Below are positions 12,901 through 21,549 of a stretch of 64,000 nt of DNA, piece after piece; positions within the stretch are counted from its first letter, which is position 1, and every line of letters begins with the position of its first letter. Position numbers and translations under genes: made by a program. The notes below the pieces were generated by a model. It saw nothing but the letters and a program-made list of their open reading frames with translations, ran no database searches and had not been told where the DNA came from. Where the stretch lies: NCBI GenBank assembly GCA_033032175.1, contig CM065325.1:90930-154929 (forward strand). Reading direction: 5' to 3'. The DNA comes from Saturnia japonica (Eukaryota; Arthropoda; Insecta; Lepidoptera; Saturniidae).

Positions 12901-15900
12901 TGATATTATTAGGGAATTCTATTAATTTTATAAAGTTCAAGAGATTGTTCACTTTTTTGTTTGTTTGAACGCGCAAATCCTGGAAATACCAATAATATTT
13001 GCACAAATTCTTAATGTCGTTTTATAGAGGAAGGTTATATTGCTATCTACCATGACGCTATGAACCTCAGGAGTGGAGTAATGGTACAAGGTATAGTTCA
13101 GAAAGTAGGCTAAGTGAGAACGAATTAATAGTATGGGCGGTATAGTAGTTATGAGCATTTTTTATTAGTAACTAGCTATGCCCGTGGCTTCGCTCACATG
13201 GTCTACGGAATGCCCACACAAATCTTGCTCCCCCGCACTCGGCTATTTCAAAGACAAAAATGCTTATTGTGGGTGTTCCTTAGATGATAGATGTATACTC
13301 TCCCGGCCTTTTTTGTAAGTCTTTTTAATGCCTATGATTAAGTAGTACATTAATTTGTTATATCTCTTATGGTTTTCTCAGCATTAGCCATTTAAGTATC
13401 TGAATTGATTCACTATGACCAGATTTTTTTTATTTGTGCGGAACCCTAATTCTTTTTCTAAAATAAAAATAGCCTAAGTAACTCCCTATATCAACAGCTA
13501 TCTATCAGTGAAAGTCCCGTCAAAATCGGTCCAACCGTTTCGGAGATTACCCGGAACAAACAGACAGACAAAAATTTTAAAAATGTGCTTTTTGTTATAT
13601 GTGTCGTATATACTTTTAGTAAAAACTGTTATTTTGACATTACAAACAGACATTTCAATATTATTAATTGTATAGATCATAAATTTAAAAAAATTACCAC
13701 GAATTAAAAACTACACGTCACAGATAATATGGATAAATAACCCCTTGACTACACTAAATCGAGAAGGTAGAAGGTATATGACATACAAGATTAGTTTTTG
13801 TGAATCTTCCAGTCCATCAACACTGTCTTGGTCCTGGCTGATGCTCGATCTGTTCGTGCGTTGTCTACTGGCTTCCTTCCAAATCTCTTGACGTTGTTGT
13901 ATCTCGTCTACGATTTTCCGACGCTGCGATAAAATACAAAAACATTTTAACACTGAAATCATACTAATGGCTACGTCTTTATATACACAATTATGTCAAT
14001 GTCACGTATATAGAATAACTTGATGTAGGTAAGTTTAACTGATTACCAATTATAGTAAAATATAACTTCAAAAAAGTGGGTACTTTATATTCCCAAAATT
14101 GTAAATGATCAACAATATTAAAATGCCATTTTAATGTGAAATTATAACCCAAAATTTCACATTTTTCTATTCTTATTAAAGTAAATGACTCCCAACTAAT
14201 CATTGCTAATCCAAAAATAGTAAATAGCCACCAAAATTAGTAAATTGCCACCAAAATTTCGATATTATTAGTATTTGGAGGTTGCCGGCCGCTGCCGCAG
14301 ACATCTCTCGCTGTTTCTTGTCACAAGTCAAACCTTTTTTATTAACGTGGAGAAACCCGTCATGGGGCACCCTCGGGGGAACGAGTGTTATGAGACTGCC
14401 TAAACTCCACTGTGCATCGTCTGCCACCGTAATAGGTTGGCACGGGTCCGCTAGTAAATTCTACCGTGTCGCCCGGCGCGGACGGAATGTCTCCCCGTTT
14501 GCCGAACCAGTGCAATGGGAAGAGGGACCCCCAACCCATCTTTCCTTGGTTCGACCTGACAGGGGAAGGAGACAAATGAACGCACCCCCTCCCTCAAAAG
14601 TCCGGCTATGATTTTTTAAACATGTTATCTCCTCTACCATCGTTGAAACGGCAGGAGAAGAAGGTGAATAAACGTGCCTCTTCTCCCACAAGTCCGGCTT
14701 TGACTTTTTATACATGTTTCCTCCTCTGCCGTCGTTGTACTCTCCCGTCTTTGAAAATCCGGTAGTGATTTTTTAACGAGGTGCTCATCCTCGACCCTAT
14801 GGTAATTTTTAACGAGGTTGTTTTCCTCGGTAATTTTATAAGTTGGTTGACTTTCCGCCCGTGTTTTTTTTTAAAGGGTGGTTTATTTTACCGCTGATGT
14901 CCATCCATGATTTTTTTAAGGTGGTATTGTTCACCACCGTCAGCTATTTTTTATAGATGCTGTATCCTCTAAATTTTTTAAGGTTTTCTTCCTCCGCCGT
15001 AGTGACGAGTCTGTCTATAATGGACGAGCCGAAGCAGGTTCACTCTTGTCTCCTCTGATAAGTAGAGGAGTACAGGATCGGGAAGCCGCGCCGTCTGTAT
15101 GGTATTAGCCGCCAGTCATAAGGACTGAAGTTGCTCGGGGCAATCACAAATCAAACATAATCTATCCAAACCATAACGTTTGATAAGTATTAATAGCGCA
15201 TTAATTTACTCTTAAAGATTTGATGACCATTTACTATTTTTGGCAGTATAATTTTTTTTTTTTTGTAAGTGAACATTGGGTATTTATTTCGTGATAATTA
15301 TATTTCATTCCGAATATTTTTCTAATCTTGCGAAGTTCAACAACAAGGATTGCAGCGTGGCAAATTCAAATTCATGCTTCTTGTTATTATTATTTATAAT
15401 TCACTCCACTTGTGCAGAATAAAGTTAAGTGACATAATTTTGTAGGCCAGCCTCTTCGTCATAGTAATAAACAAAAGAAGACGGACACGTGTAGAAGCGT
15501 CATGAAAAGACGAAACATATGCAGCGTGGCCATTAAGAAGACAGCGTCGTCTTAGAAAAGAGCCTTATCATGCTCCTATTTAATATTGTTATTTTACTTA
15601 TTATATTTTGTTAAGTAGCTTTGTTCTCTTATTTTACCACATGGTATCTGTTAAATATACATATATCGAACTTTATGTGTTCGTACAACTACTCTTGAAA
15701 GGGAATCATCATTTTAGATTTACCGTATCAGCATTTTTAATCCGTTAACATCAAGTGTGATTTTGGACATTTTTTAAATACCTATAACATGGGTTGTAAT
15801 GATACCAATACGCTATGTGGATCTCCGATTATTTGTGAACTGATATTTAACAATTTGAAAAACGCACGCAGCAACGGCATTTCCCATTCTTAGTAGGCGG

Positions 15901-18900
15901 GAGAGCTGCGCGTGGGGCTAGCGGCGACATTACAGTCTTTATTTAGCGTTGTATTATTTTGGGCATTCATTTATTTTTGAATTGACATTCTTTTCAATAA
16001 TACTCCTTTAGAGGCTGGGTTTCTCTGTTAAGAATTTAATATCAAATACCTACTTAAAATTAAAAAAGTTTTTTAACTGGAAAAACTTGTACGAAAATGT
16101 GTAGACACTTACATACTTCATTATTTACTTTATTTATTTGTTCACTACAATAATCAATATCGGTATCGTATATCGTTACATCCCTAAACTTTAGCAAAAA
16201 GGACAAATTAAATTCAAAGTTACAAAAAAAATATTACCTCTTCCTCTTCCTTTGCTTTCAAATCATCCAATTTCAATTTCTCCATCTCATTCTTCATTTG
16301 TAACATTTCTTCATAGAAGGAAAGTGTTGGTTTGTAGTGATCAATTAAGAATTGCTGAAAATTTCTAAACATAATTTTTTTTCATCCAACTAAGGTACCT
16401 ACCAAAAAAGTATACAGCCCGCCTGATGATAAGCGGCTACCATAGCCTATGGACGTTTGTAATACCACCCACAACCACCCTACTCCAAGGAGCTCTGAAA
16501 ACCCAACTCTCCATAGGAACATAACACATGATTATTTGGCTGTGATCTTCTATAGAGTGGAGACATTTCACCAGATACCCAAAGTAGAGAGAAATCTCCA
16601 GTGAAAACTTCACTGAGCACTACATCTCTTTAACTCTACCTATTCTACCTCGCTCAGTCGCAAGTGCACTGCAAGTACTGATAAATGTTTGAATCAATAT
16701 TTTGGGAATGTAAAACTTTATTTCAATGTGAAATTCCCTTTATCTATACCTATATTATAAGGAGCAAAGATTTGATTTTTTGTTCGTAATGGATAAACTC
16801 AAAAACTACTTACTGGAATGCTTTTAAAAATTCTTTCACCAATATAAAGCTACAGTATCAGCAAGTAACATAGGCCATATTATAATTTGAAATATTAAAT
16901 TATTCCTCATAAAATTGTCGATAGTTTTACACAAAGTAGAAAGAATTGCCTACACGGGTGCATTGGCGATGTTTGTCCTATAAAATTAATACTGGTGAAA
17001 CTGTTCAGTACAGCTAGTATTCTTATAAAGTGTATGGGGGTGTAAGTCTAGTCTTATACAAATATCCAATCCAACCTTACTTGTATATAGGGTTGCCAAC
17101 AATACTTTATAATAAAGTACCGCACTTTATTTTCGATAAATAGACTTTAAACTTTTGCATAAAAATAAAATATGCGAAAATGCTTTTCTAATTTTTACTG
17201 TGATGCATAAAATGAAACACTGATGTTATGGTTAATTACTGAACTATTTGTCTATAATTATAACTTAAAAGAATAGTAGTATAGATCCAAAGAAAATCTA
17301 ACATAAATATAAAAAGACAAAAATGATGTTGTTAAATGTTAAAAATATATCTTGTTTATTCTCTGCTCTCTACTTCAGCTATCACTGAGAGAGATTTTTA
17401 TTTATTTAAATTTCGATTGTAAAACAAGCTTTCAAAGACAACATAAAATTGTTAGCGTACACTAAAGGCACACAAAAACATTTATAGGAGAATGGCACAT
17501 ATTGATTCATACTTCATATTTCCCATTCAAAGAATTTGATAAATATTAAAAAAAAAAAAAACATTGCAACTCTACCATCGCCGTTACAGTTTACTAGACC
17601 ACTATTTTACCTAAAAAATGTATCAATTTTCTTTAACCTGGGCATGCTGTGCCAATTCAAATATCATGACTTCACCACATAGCTGCTTGGCTTGAGTCTT
17701 CAATTCTTCTATTAACAGTGACTTATTTTCAGTAGATAGCCCTTGCGTCTTATGGATAGATAATCTTGGTGGTCTGAAACAAATATTTAGATAATGATCT
17801 AGCTATTGAATATTTTTTCATTATTAGTATTTGAATGGCTCAGATTTTTTAAATCTTTATGGTTTAGCATTTTTAGTCATAATCTCACCTTTTAGTAAGT
17901 GTCAATTTGCCCCAAATGGTAACACGCTACGCCTAGTGGTGTATACACACATATAGGTGTTTGGCAACAGACTTTCATCATGAGGGTGGTAGCTAACCAG
18001 GTGGATATTAAACAATGTCCTAGCGAGATGTAATGCTTTCATTATGATGTGTCCCTTTACCTAATGCTCAAGCTTATTGATTAAAATGTTGGATTCAAAC
18101 CCATGTTGATTGATGAGGTGTCTCTACACGCTAAAACTGAAACACCACTGCAATAATCTCATATTTAAAAAAATTGTGGGATAAACTCCATAACCAATTT
18201 TACTAACAGTTAATCACAATATCAGTTTTTATAATAATTTATGGTTGTTACACTTAAAAGCAATATTTTGTTTAGTTTAAGTACTTTACATTATTTTATG
18301 TAGCTATATGTCCTTTTCAATCATGCACAGGAAGGGAAGTGTTTCATATCAAATTTCAACTTCTACATCACAAAATAAATAGGTACTGAAGCCCACTCCA
18401 AACACAAACAGAATACACAGGATAACATTGTATGCATACATAAACGCCTATATAGCAATATCTCTACATAGTTATTGTTATGAAAATTGTTGTATATTTG
18501 GTCATTTATATAGTACATTAAGTCAACATGAATTAATCTTTTAACCAATATTTTAAGCATTTTCAGTATAAACTTCTGTATAATAGAAATAAATGTATTC
18601 AAAGGACATGTTTAGTAATAAATATCCCCAATCACAATTTTCATATAATATTGTAGATTTAATATTAAAATATTAGATTCTTGCTTTAGTGCTACAGCTG
18701 GTTGAACATAACTAAAATCAAGATCATTCAGAGCCTGTCTCCTGCAATTTTTTGTCTCTAAAAAGCTTTTGGATATCAAAAATGAGTTTGCATAAATAAT
18801 ATCTTTGATGTTGTGTGATGAATCTAATAACTTATTAAAACTAGCTGTGCCCGTGGCTTCGCTCACGTGGACTACAGAATTCCCGCGCGAATCTTGCTCT

Positions 18901-21363
18901 CCCGCTCCCAGTTATTTTAAAGACAAAAATGCTTATTGTGGGTATTCCTTAGAAGATGTATACTCTCCCAGACTTGTTTGTAGGTCTTTCTAATGCATAT
19001 GATTATGTAGTACATTAATTTGCTATATCTCTTATGGTTTACTCAGCATAAGCCATTTAAGCGCCCAAATTGATTCACCAGTTTTTTTTATTTGTGTGGA
19101 ACCCTAATTATTTTTCTAAAATGAAAGTAGCCTAAGTTACTCCCTATATCATCAGCTATCTATCAGTGAAAGTCCCGTGAAACAGACAGACAAAAATTTT
19201 AAAAATGCAGTTTTTGTTATAGGTATTGTATATACTTTCATATGCATTTAGTAAAAAACTGTTATTTTGACATTACAAACAGATACTTCAATTTTATTAA
19301 TTGTATAGATAATCATTAGTACTTATACAAAACCTATATCTATGTTTTAAATAAAACAGAATATAATGGGTTAAGATTAGTCAAACAACTCACTTGTTAG
19401 GATAGCTATGGCAGCATTCAATACGCAAAGTAACTGAACAATGTATCTCCTTTGTATCAGAATCTTGGTTCGCTGTAAGTGTCAGCAAAAGATCTAAAGG
19501 CCGCCACACTTTCCATGCTGTTTTCCCACGATTATCCACTACTGCACTGTCATAGATTGACTGTAAATAAACGTTATACAAACTATATTTTAATTCTGCA
19601 GAGAATTTTTTATTACTATTTAATTAACTGGTTGATTCTTTATTACTATTTGTTTTTCAATATTCATACATAGGTAAATATACATATGTCGAAATAATTG
19701 TAGTGGCAAAATGATTAAAACAAGTGAAATGTTAGTCTAGAGTCCTGTGTTACACTATCTTAAATTCTATATGAAGTAATAAACAGGCGTGAAGGTCACC
19801 TTATGTTAATCCTTACAACTTAAATATATTTATAATGCATATTAAAAAGGACTGTATAGTTTGTCCCATTACTAATATGTACTGTCAATACTAATACATA
19901 ACCTACTTAACCTGTATACACTTCATAGTTCATCCGGTATGTTTTAGGTTCTATGTAAGAGGGTGAGACTATTGTCATTAACTGGGCACAAAGCCAAACT
20001 CCGAGCTGCTACTGAGAATTTCATACCCAATAACAATTTTCTCAACCTGGGAATCAAACCCTGGACCTTGAGCATAGCAGTCACACTTAGGACCAATAGG
20101 CTATTAACACTTTTTAAATAACTGCACTGCAGCAACTCTATTATAATATCATGACTGTATCAAAATAAGAAGCCTTTTATTATATTACATAGCCCTAAGT
20201 ACAGACAGTAAATAATTGCTTGCTATTATAGTTATTATTATAGTTTCATAACTATATAATCATTTATAACATGGCAAAGCTAACTTCACAAACTAGTGGA
20301 ATTATTTTCAATAAAAAAAGTATCACAAAAATTATTATAGAGATACATTTGTATTTTTCTGCAATCGATAAAATTTATGAGTGACGTGACATTTGTCAGT
20401 CAACTCTTGGTCATGTATTAGCAATAAAATTTAGAATAAATTGTGAGTATTGATTTGAGCAAAGATAATAAGTAAGATATAAATAAATCATTTACAAGTA
20501 ATAAGCAATGGTCAAATAATGTCAAGTGTTACTGAAAGAAGAAAAAAAACATATAAGTATGTATTTTCTAACTATAAAACTTTGGATCTACAGATGGCCT
20601 AACTTACATTCATTATAGTATGTTAGTGATTTGAACAGCCTAATACTTTTGTAACAATAGGGCTTTGAATGGCCCCCTTGCAGCCTCAGGTTCATTTGAG
20701 TATATGACAAACTTAAGTTGTAAAAGGTTAATCTGGGTGGTTAATTTGTCAACTCCCCCACCCTAGCCGAACCAGGGGAGTCAGGTTGGGGGCCCGTCAT
20801 TCCATTGCACAAGTTTGGCAGCTGTGGGAGAGAGTTAGTGTTGTACTGAACTGTCTTCCTTTTGCGGTGACTTGGCAGTAGTAACTGGGCCAGCTGCTTG
20901 GGCGACGTGGTGGAATGTAGTCGCGAACCCACGTCACCCCGCTACGGCGGCTGTGATACACCGTGGAGTTTTAGGGAGTAAGAGTCTCACATAACCACCC
21001 GTCCCCCCTGGACAGGTGTACCCATGACGAGTTTCTCCACGTTAAAAAAAAAGGTCAATAATATTTGTTTTATTCCTTACTCATGAACTTACTAAGAAGC
21101 AACTAGCATTCATAAGTTACTGAACTTTTGCTTATTATATTAAAACTGGCTCATAGCCATTGATTAGATAAAACATTACTTTAATCTTTTTAAAATCAAA
21201 TACAAAAGTTATGTATTTCATGATTAATATATAGACAACTATATATTAATAATACGGCATGGTTTACAACATGAAAATCAACTGGTACTACATCAATTAA
21301 AATATATACCTGTAAAACAGCAAATTCGTTGTTTTGTCTCTCCTCATTAGTCTCGTCACACAT
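860..21363 (-). CDS. Gcn2: GCN2-type eIF2-alpha kinase, exons 1-10 (5' part of gene)
   Basis: Ten exons on the minus strand: 21363-21310, 19560-19394, 17773-17638, 16354-16238, 13923-13787, 11998-11853, 10795-10198, 4144-4022, 2933-2807, 982-860. They join without a phase conflict into 576 codons; the gene runs off the left edge. Residues 1-119 are an RWD domain (NEFAVLQ, CGEVMIFELA), about 120-204 a charged coiled-coil linker (EEEERRKIVDEIQQRQ), about 253-520 a pseudokinase, and 535-576 lead into the active kinase with its glycine loop LGKGAFGDV at 566-574. Members of this family sense uncharged tRNA and ribosome stalling in the cytosol and phosphorylate eIF2-alpha; RWD binds GCN1. The rest of the kinase and the HisRS-like part lie outside the window. 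The order RWD, pseudokinase, kinase is diagnostic. Repeats fill the introns, above all intron 7 (6 kb). Confidence 0.93.
983..2034. other. Part of intron 9, unassigned
   Basis: AT-rich intron DNA. About 1940-2035 resembles part of a dispersed repeat seen again near 55545-55690 (shared GTTGTGTTYCTGCG and AGTAGGGTTTCCAGAG). No coding signal. Confidence 0.5.
2035..2560. repeat. Dispersed interspersed repeat with weak inverted ends
   Basis: Begins with a GGCCAATTGCAAGTCGAACTC region next to GAGGGTTCCG and ends GAGGTACGGAATCCT, so the ends are roughly inverted. The internal CAGGCAGACGGACA segment is one I associate with common lepidopteran repeats. Class not determined. Confidence 0.5.
2807..2933 (-). 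CDS. Gcn2: GCN2 exon 9 (end of pseudokinase and linker, residues 493-535)
   Basis: Acceptor GTTTCAG, donor GTCAGA (weaker), ends phase 0. Encodes CITEDEHSEWSVKQLINHTF, the last pseudokinase helices, then a Ser/Lys/Asp-rich linker. A donor 7 nt downstream would break the phase. Confidence 0.88.
3008..3335 (+). mobile_element. tRNA-derived SINE, family 1
   Basis: Pol III box A TGGCTCAGAGG at 3015-3025 and box B GAGTTCGAATCCC at 3057-3069, then a body with TACCACCCTCAAGTTGAA, CACCAAGCACCAATAG and CTAGGCTTAGCGTG. The same body recurs at 4465, 17905 (minus), 30335 (minus), 36700, 42520 (minus), 45085 and 59905. Promoter boxes plus copies support a SINE, not a working tRNA gene. Confidence 0.82.
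3625..3965 (-). mobile_element. Helitron-like fragment
   Basis: Minus-strand remnant. Its GCCTACAGCTTGCC and GATATTAGCGTGTTCAAACAAAC segments match parts of the Helitron-like copies near 37620-38090 and 56505. The 5' TC end and the 3' CTAG end are not recognisable. Confidence 0.5.
4022..4144 (-). CDS. Gcn2: GCN2 exon 8 (pseudokinase C-lobe, residues 452-493)
   Basis: Acceptor TTTGACAG, donor GTTAGT, ends phase 2. Encodes QTAAQDIYAMGQLLVSIVS to DFISK. The frame runs on to 3886 beyond the donor, but that part is not kinase-like and breaks the phase to exon 9. Confidence 0.9.
4465..4734 (+). mobile_element. tRNA-derived SINE, family 1 (degenerate)
   Basis: Box B-like GAGCTCGAATCTC at 4510-4522, then the family body (CTACCACCCTCAAGTAGAAAATC, CACTAGGTTTATCGTG). 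It abuts the hAT element that starts at 4735. Box A is eroded. Confidence 0.65.
4955..5065 (+). repeat. Dispersed repeat B, left half
   Basis: Matches the start of the intact copy at 49352 (GGTCGAAATTCGACCAGCGAC, CATAGACT, ACAGTA). Split from its right half by the retrotransposon at 5066-9692. Class unknown. Confidence 0.65.
5150..6064 (+). CDS. Retrotransposon ORF1: PHD-like finger, coiled coil, RNA-binding domain
   Basis: 304 residues, intact. Residues 4-51 are a cysteine-rich PHD-like finger (CASC, CSIC, QCYDFQCSG, WRCPKC). Residues about 65-165 are heptad-rich coiled coil (LDKIQDQLSQVMLQL, VRALESRLGKLEGVA). Residues about 170-300 carry NNIEVRGVPQ, KPILIAF and IYVNDHLTQHNKTL, like the nucleic-acid chaperone part of LINE ORF1p and the related FP-type domain of some insect elements. 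The probable role is to trimerise and coat element RNA. The ATG at 5150 lies directly before the first zinc ligand, which fits a true start. Confidence 0.85.
   Translation: MFTCASCGLKHAEGPVCSICRQCYDFQCSGITEGGYRRLGDRKNSWRCPKCKSSPTLSSAAMSPMPNQLDKIQDQLSQVMLQLVPLASLVDDVKLIKTEINGLKDSHQLISDFSETVRALESRLGKLEGVAREIPTLRAEISRIHEEMHDKDQWARANNIEVRGVPQKKNENLYDIIKKIGDKCNFPIKKEEINYIARIPIRVASADKPILIAFNNRYTKEELIALSRKCKQLTLLNLGYSAEGKIYVNDHLTQHNKTLLSKARSLAKEKNFKYIWVKHCKIMCRKTDTSVFFIKRENDLTKIV
6577..9475 (+). pseudogene. Retrotransposon ORF2: endonuclease + reverse transcriptase, broken
   Basis: Starts MASYDNSYKIYYQNTRGL (APE-endonuclease opening). The frame shifts by one base at a run of six G near 6797, and a TGA occurs near 6853; from 6896 the frame is open to the end. 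Endonuclease motif FVIMGDFN at about 7042. Reverse transcriptase motifs in order: TPVHKNGSKNNIKNYRPIS, QHGFLKNRST, FTDYSKCFDRIDH, GVPQGSLLGPLLF, YADDMKIF (catalytic pair about 8638-8650) and DLGVIHDSKL. The C-terminus ends soon after a thumb-like region, with no RNase H domain, as in CR1 or Jockey types. The two lesions make it a pseudogene. Confidence 0.88.
9693..9955 (+). repeat. Dispersed repeat B, right half
   Basis: Continues repeat B: AATCACTTGCTGTCACTTTT, GTGACAATGTCAATATTTTG and CAGTCTTCCGTGCACGCAA are shared with 49442-49700. From about 9945 the hAT sequence resumes. Confidence 0.68.
10198..10795 (-). CDS. Gcn2: GCN2 exon 7 (pseudokinase, residues 253-452)
   Basis: Acceptor TTTCAG at 10796-10797, donor GTAAGT, 598 nt. 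Encodes most of the pseudokinase. The beta-3 lysine region is DLLIIKKW (about 297-305). The catalytic-loop motif HRDIRCEN is intact at about 413-420. The DFG position reads VGA (about 432-434), so the metal-binding Asp is missing. It lacks a clear glycine loop. This matches the degenerate first kinase domain of GCN2. The open frame extends past 10795 to an in-frame ATG at 10814, but the acceptor and phase show that part to be intron. Confidence 0.93.
10868..11380. repeat. Dispersed repeat carrying a MITE
   Basis: The outer parts (AAAATATACATTTGAATTGAG and TTTTTTTGAAGACGGTTAAAAA) match the uninterrupted copy at 53770-53905. The middle is the MITE at 11026-11327. Confidence 0.65.
11026..11327. 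mobile_element. 302-bp MITE with a 10-bp target duplication
   Basis: Flanked on both sides by GAATTGAGTA (11016-11025 and 11328-11337). Ends CATGGATAAC and, inverted, CATGGGTAAC. GC-richer interior with several GCGC and GCCGGC palindromes. A 9-10-bp duplication suggests a Mutator-like group; this is inference. Confidence 0.62.
11853..11998 (-). CDS. Gcn2: GCN2 exon 6 (linker before pseudokinase, residues 204-253)
   Basis: Acceptor TTTTACAG, donor GTAAGT, ends phase 1. Encodes YADIKIPTIRK to IYIGNCL. The phase fits exons 5 and 7. The cysteines in CKTEELPCTCNN are notable, but I know no zinc site here. Confidence 0.85.
11999..13171. other. Part of intron 5, unassigned, with a diverged repeat
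   Basis: About 12060-12270 resembles 45880-46075 (AAAAAGGAACACACATAGGAAAACAA and TTTTGTACTACA segments). The remainder is AT-rich without coding signal. Confidence 0.45.
13172..13676 (-). mobile_element. Helitron-like non-autonomous element, family H1
   Basis: Read on the minus strand it starts TCTATACAATTAATAATAT and ends ...GGGCATAGCTAG, the TC...CTAG ends of Helitrons, with no target duplication. Two more copies of the family lie at 18841-19309 and 33389-33902. Shares CGGTCCAACCGTTTCGGAGA with the third copy. Confidence 0.7.
13787..13923 (-). CDS. Gcn2: GCN2 exon 5 (linker, residues 159-204)
   Basis: Acceptor TCGCAG, donor GTATGT, ends phase 2. Begins RRKIVDEIQQRQEIWKEA, continuing the coiled coil of exon 4, then a serine- and asparagine-rich stretch. 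Confidence 0.88.
13990..14285. repeat. Degenerate tandem repeat with AGTAAATNGCCACCAAA units
   Basis: Two clear units at 14217-14260 (AATAGTAAATAGCCACCAAA and TTAGTAAATTGCCACCAAA) and weaker ones upstream. A unit in reverse orientation (GATGACCATTTACTATTTT) lies at 15219-15240, on the other side of the GC-rich segment. Confidence 0.5.
14286..15170 (+). repeat. GC-rich dispersed element with serial hairpins
   Basis: Starts TTAACGTGGAGAAACCCGTC and shares order and sequence with the reverse-orientation copy at 20710-21045 (GCCGAACCAG...CAATGG...CCCCCAACC). From about 14600 to 15000 it repeats a unit of T-run plus short hairpin, such as AACGAGGTGCTCATCCTCG and GGTGGTATTGTTCACCACC. Probably part of an untranslated region of a retroelement; class not known. 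Confidence 0.5.
15266..15788. other. Part of intron 4, nothing recognised
   Basis: AT-rich, no repeat copy or coding signal identified within this window. Confidence 0.4.
15789..16186. mobile_element. hAT-type element, uninterrupted copy
   Basis: Right end (reverse complement) TAGGGATGTAACGATATACG; left end eroded (ATGGGTTGTAATGATACC). The body matches both arms of the element at 4735-10167. No target duplication is visible. Confidence 0.6.
16238..16354 (-). CDS. Gcn2: GCN2 exon 4 (coiled-coil linker, residues 120-158)
   Basis: Acceptor TTTTCAG, donor GTAATA, exactly 39 codons, phase 0 at both ends. Encodes QFLIDHYKPTLSFYEEM and then a run of K and E ending EEEE, the charged helix after the RWD domain. 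Confidence 0.9.
16385..16690. repeat. Dispersed repeat (GCCCGCCTGATGATAAGCGG type)
   Basis: Carries CAGCCCGCCTGATGATAAGC and TATGGACGTTTGTAATACC. A diverged relative is at 40480-40620. I associate this sequence with common lepidopteran interspersed repeats; class uncertain. Confidence 0.5.
16743..17017 (+). mobile_element. Helitron-like non-autonomous element, family H2, complete
   Basis: Starts TCTATACCTATATTATAAG and ends CAGTACAGCTAG, inserted between A and T. Interior TTTCACCAATATAAAGCTACA recurs in the minus-strand copies at 35715-35985 and 37058-37342. Confidence 0.75.
17018..17637. other. Part of intron 3, nothing recognised
   Basis: AT-rich, no exon, no repeat recognised. Confidence 0.4.
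17638..17773 (-). CDS. Gcn2: GCN2 exon 3 (end of RWD, residues 74-119)
   Basis: Acceptor TTTCAG, donor GTTAAA, ends phase 0. The segment CGEVMIFELAQHAQ is strongly typical of the GCN2 RWD C-terminus. No start codon is needed; the reading is fixed by both neighbours. Confidence 0.92.
17905..18115 (-). mobile_element. tRNA-derived SINE, family 1
   Basis: Minus-strand copy. Has the box B relative GGGTTTGAATCC and the body GCTACCACCCTCATGATGAA. The 5' part with box A is lost. Confidence 0.65.
18116..18840. other. Part of intron 2, nothing recognised
   Basis: AT-rich; the short open frames here have no codon bias or known motif. Confidence 0.4.
18841..19309 (-). mobile_element. Helitron-like non-autonomous element, family H1
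   Basis: Minus orientation, from TCTATACAATTAATAAAAT to ACGGGCACAGCTAG. Closely related to the copy at 13172-13676, with a deletion near the CGGTCCAACCG segment. Confidence 0.75.
19394..19560 (-). CDS. Gcn2: GCN2 exon 2 (RWD domain, residues 19-74)
   Basis: Acceptor TTTACAG, donor GTGAGT, ends phase 2. Encodes the middle of the RWD domain from SIYDSAVVD to CCHSYPNK. Confidence 0.92.
19925..20115 (-). mobile_element. tRNA-derived SINE, family 2
   Basis: Minus-strand copy: box B relative CAGGGTTTGATTCCCAGG, then ATGAAATTCTCAGTAGCAGC and TCGGAGTTTGGCTTTGTGCC as in 41215, 43788 and 58090. Confidence 0.7.
20116..20709. other. Part of intron 1, nothing recognised
   Basis: AT-rich intron DNA without identified repeats or exons. 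Confidence 0.4.
20710..21045 (-). repeat. GC-rich dispersed element, second copy
   Basis: On the minus strand: TTTTTTTTTAACGTGGAGAA, GGTTATGTGAGACTC, CAATGGAATGACGGGCCCCC. Same order as 14286-14560. It lies inside intron 1 of the kinase gene, 265 bp from exon 1, and raises the local GC content. Confidence 0.6.
21310..21363 (-). CDS. Gcn2: GCN2 exon 1 (start codon, residues 1-18)
   Basis: The ATG (21363) opens MCDETNEERQNNEFAVLQ and is followed by a GTATAT donor, phase 0. The NEFAVLQ segment joins directly to SIYDS of exon 2, the usual beginning of a GCN2 RWD domain, which supports this start. Confidence 0.9.
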
Positions 21364-21549
21364 AGTAGTAAAAACAATATAAATTATAATCTATTTGTAT
21401 ATTTTTGAGGGATTTATTACAATTGGAATGCCGTAAACACAAAAACAGTATTTCCCTTTGCCAAACATACACAAAAGTGACAACTGACAACACACACTGA
21501 CACTGACATTACTCACAGATTAAAGTAAAATATACAGAATAATACATAA
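21364..21549 (-). promoter_or_regulatory. Gcn2: Probable 5' UTR/promoter region of the kinase gene
   Basis: The 186 bp between the start codon and a BEL/Pao-derived frame that reads the other way. Read on the minus strand it holds GTCAGTGTCAGTGTGTGTTG, an initiator-like TCAGT series. No TATA box in a convincing position. The call is by position only. Confidence 0.4.

Noticed and set aside
14282..14715. Overlapping open frames of 70-109 codons on both strands
   Set aside because: They arise from the GC-rich repeat; the second copy at 20710 does not keep the frames.
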